The translations under genes and the position numbers were made by a program. 64,000 nt of DNA from Desulfoferrobacter suflitae (GTDB lineage Bacteria > Desulfobacterota > Syntrophobacteria > Syntrophobacterales > Syntrophobacteraceae): contig NZ_JAIBKA010000001.1 in NCBI RefSeq assembly GCF_022603395.1, positions 372,001 through 436,000 on the forward strand, in the 5' to 3' direction. Below, piece by piece: positions 62,599 through 64,000 of the stretch (positions within the stretch are counted from its first letter, which is position 1; the number at the start of each line of letters is the position of its first letter). The notes below the pieces were generated by a model, which saw only the letters and a program-made list of their open reading frames with translations, made no database searches and had not been told where the DNA came from.

Positions 62599-62859
62599 TC
62601 AGTCCAGCACAGCGGAGTGGCTGTAAGTACGTAGGAGTTCTGCGCAATCCTTTATGCCCAGGATACTAGCGACCTCTTTTCTCAGATTCGCGTATTCGAC
62701 AGCTTCACCAAATTTGGGTTCACAAAGAACTTGCATATTAATGAGTCTCTCCAAGATTGCTCTTCTGAGTTCCGAATTTTTGTTCCTCTCTGCAGTCCGA
62801 AGAAATGTCAGAAGACAGCTCACGTCAGCGCAATTGTTGACCAATTCAAAATCGTTCAT
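62599..62859 (-). CDS. Unknown protein (86 residues)
   Basis: GGAGGG lies before ATG 62859, and the start overlaps the upstream stop by four bases (ATGA), a coupled pair. The product is soluble and helical (CLLTFLRTAERNKNSELRRAILERLINMQVL; EYANLRKEVASILGIKDCAELLRTY). No family is recognised. Confidence 0.6.
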   Translation of the reverse strand: MNDFELVNNCADVSCLLTFLRTAERNKNSELRRAILERLINMQVLCEPKFGEAVEYANLRKEVASILGIKDCAELLRTYSHSAVLD

Positions 62860-63119
62860 TTCAGCCCTCCGTAATCGAAACCGTTGAGCCTCTCAGCTTT
62901 GAAAGTTCCACCTGCTATTGTTTTACGGTCTTCATCATGAGAGCCTGCAATCTCCTTTGTCCTGCTGTTAAAATCAAAACCAGACCAACACGAGAAGAAT
63001 TTCCCAAGCGATGACGGCATGCCAATTTGGAATAATCGACCAAACCAGTTCCCGCCAATAATCGCAGGGATTCCCGCCAGGATCAACATCCCAATTCTCC
63101 GTGCCCAAAGCTGAACCAT
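62856..63119 (-). CDS. Unknown small membrane protein (87 residues)
   Basis: ATG 63119 follows GGAGGG by six bases. A hydrophobic N-terminal segment (IGMLILAGIPAIIGGNWFGRLF) precedes a polar tail with DFNSRTKEIAGSHDEDRKTIAG. It is coupled to the next ORF by an ATGA overlap. No family is recognised. Confidence 0.58.
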   Translation of the reverse strand: MVQLWARRIGMLILAGIPAIIGGNWFGRLFQIGMPSSLGKFFSCWSGFDFNSRTKEIAGSHDEDRKTIAGGTFKAERLNGFDYGGLK

Positions 63120-63255
63120 TCAGAACCCTCCTCTCAGTATTGGATAAATTCCTAAAAGAGTGTTCGTTCAAGCCAGCATTGACATGCCTGGATTGCCGTC
63201 AAGCTAAGTCTGGTTTTGGACTTGAAGGGGATCCAATACCGGTCCGTTGAAGAGC

Positions 63256-63283
63256 CTGGGTGAGCCGATTCGGGCTCACCCAG
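63256..63283 (-). terminator. Terminator hairpin after hsp20
   Basis: CTGGGTGAGCC (63256-63266) and GGCTCACCCAG (63273-63283) form a perfect 11-bp stem with a 6-nt loop, 11 bases beyond the hsp20 stop. Confidence 0.7.
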
Positions 63284-63294
63284 AAAAGGATCTC

Positions 63295-63753
63295 CTAGAC
63301 TTGCTTCACCTCGATCTTCCTCCGCTTGGCCGATTCCGCCTTGGGGATCTTTAGACGGAGTACACCGTCCTTGTAGGTGGCCTCAATGCCTTCCTCCTTG
63401 ACTTCGGCGGGAACCGTAAACGTACGGCAAAAGGAACCGAACTGCCGCTCGATAGAGTAGTGGTTCTCATCCTTTTGCTCCTGTTCTTTCTTTTTCTCTC
63501 CGCTGATGCTCAATACATTTCCGGACAGATTAATGTCGAGGTCCTTGGCATCGATCCCCGGTAGATCGGCTCTGACGACTATGTGATCGTCTGTTTCCGA
63601 AATGTCGAAAGCAGGCATCAAGTCTCCGGTCTCTCCAAAATTGGAAAAGAACCGGGACGATGACAAATCGTTCATCAACCGATCAGTCCAGTCCAAAGAT
63701 GGAAATCTTACCAAAGATTCTTCTCTTCTACGTCGAGGTGCTAACCCGAGCAT
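63295..63753 (-). CDS. HSP20-family small heat-shock protein
   Basis: An ATP-independent chaperone of 152 residues. The alpha-crystallin domain reads MPAFDISETDDHIVVRADLPGIDAKDLDINLSGNVLSISGEKK, then FGSFCRTFTVPAEVKEEGIEATYKDGVLRLKIPKAE; the terminal KIEVK is the usual end. ATG 63753 follows GGAGG by eight bases. It has its own promoter and terminator and so is a single-gene unit. Confidence 0.95.
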   Translation of the reverse strand: MLGLAPRRRREESLVRFPSLDWTDRLMNDLSSSRFFSNFGETGDLMPAFDISETDDHIVVRADLPGIDAKDLDINLSGNVLSISGEKKKEQEQKDENHYSIERQFGSFCRTFTVPAEVKEEGIEATYKDGVLRLKIPKAESAKRRKIEVKQV

Positions 63754-63806
63754 ACTCAATACCTCCTTTCACCATTTATTTCAGGTGATTAACCAGTTTT
63801 TGATAA

Positions 63807-63834
63807 AAAATAATCCACTCGGAAAATCTGTCAA
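63807..63834 (-). promoter_or_regulatory. Predicted hsp20 promoter
   Basis: Minus-strand TTGACA (63834-63829) and TATTTT (63812-63807), 16 bp apart, give a sigma70-type promoter about 50 bp before the hsp20 start. No CIRCE repeat is seen. Confidence 0.55.
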
Positions 63835-64000
63835 GGGGGTTTTTACATTGCAACGAAACTGAATTCATAGAGCAATAATTTGGGAATGCTTTCTTCCTCG
63901 AAAGCAACCAGGCCCGTTACTAAGGTGGTTATCAAAAGAAAAAGCGGGGAAATTTCGCCGCTTCGTGAAATGACGGCGAACATAATTTCTACTTCAGCCT

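Noticed and set aside
62319-62669. 116-residue plus-strand ORF
   Set aside because: Low-complexity, Cys/Phe-rich translation that overlaps better-supported minus-strand ORFs.

Overview
The window reads as chromosomal DNA of a Gram-negative, strictly anaerobic bacterium, most probably a member of the Desulfobacterota (former Deltaproteobacteria), perhaps near Syntrophobacter. This is inferred from gene content only. The pointers are a hybrid-cluster-protein/ferredoxin/CRP-family regulator group, an anaerobic cobaltochelatase CbiK under a cobalamin riboswitch, GTP-type PEP carboxykinase, two-subunit glycyl-tRNA synthetase, a MurE with the meso-DAP DNPR signature, and outer-membrane-type proteins (an AsmA/YdbH-like protein and lipoproteins).

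Layout. 1-11.7 kb, minus strand: division and cell wall (dcw) operon, mraZ-rsmH-ftsL-ftsI-murE-murF-murD-ftsW-murC-ftsQ. ftsQ runs off the left edge. mraY, murG and murB are absent from their usual places. A sigma70-type promoter and four 10-bp-spaced MraZ boxes precede mraZ. 11.7-15.5 kb: a CBS/CorC membrane protein, acpP with a TetR regulator that has an N-terminal extension and a palindromic operator, and a NUDIX hydrolase. 16-19.4 kb, plus strand: a DUF2914 protein, a diadenylate cyclase fused to YbbR repeats, and a membrane class III nucleotide cyclase. 19.4-28.3 kb, minus strand: an H-box protein without an ATPase domain, then a glycogen/alpha-glucan cluster (GlgE, maltokinase, GlgB, MalQ). 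28.6-30.4 kb: an MFS transporter and a DUF4405 membrane protein. 30.5-34.8 kb: nitrosative-stress module (hcp, HD protein, ferredoxin) divergent from a CRP/FNR-type regulator, with two TTGA-N6-TCAA boxes between them. 34.8-44.5 kb: YjbQ, flavin reductase, a SagB-like nitroreductase, glyQS, nagZ, a HerA-like ATPase, WbqC and small metal-binding proteins. 44.6-49.3 kb: a YdbH/YdbL-type envelope pair and PEP carboxykinase. 50.4-54.2 kb: Asp/Glu racemase, EamA exporter, TPR protein, YidD and a SHOCT lipoprotein.

54.2-58.4 kb is the accessory part: a CAP/fibronectin secreted protein broken at an 8-base homopolymer, a ParE-type toxin/antitoxin pair, and a REP-associated tyrosine transposase unit with 25-bp imperfect terminal inverted repeats beside an N-terminally short YbhN-type membrane protein. 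58.7-61.7 kb: a QueG-like iron-sulfur protein and a B12-regulated set (riboswitch, terminator, 83-residue protein, cbiK, PEBP protein). A tRNA-Pro gene follows, then an AT-rich stretch of small minus-strand ORFs of unknown function, and an HSP20 gene with its own promoter and terminator.

Two genes carry a one-base frame problem in or next to a homopolymer (near 17997 and 54647). Two small ORFs (near 36700 and 62231) may also be frameshifted. These could be real decay, slippage sites or sequence errors. All function calls rest on reading the translated sequence; no database search was possible.
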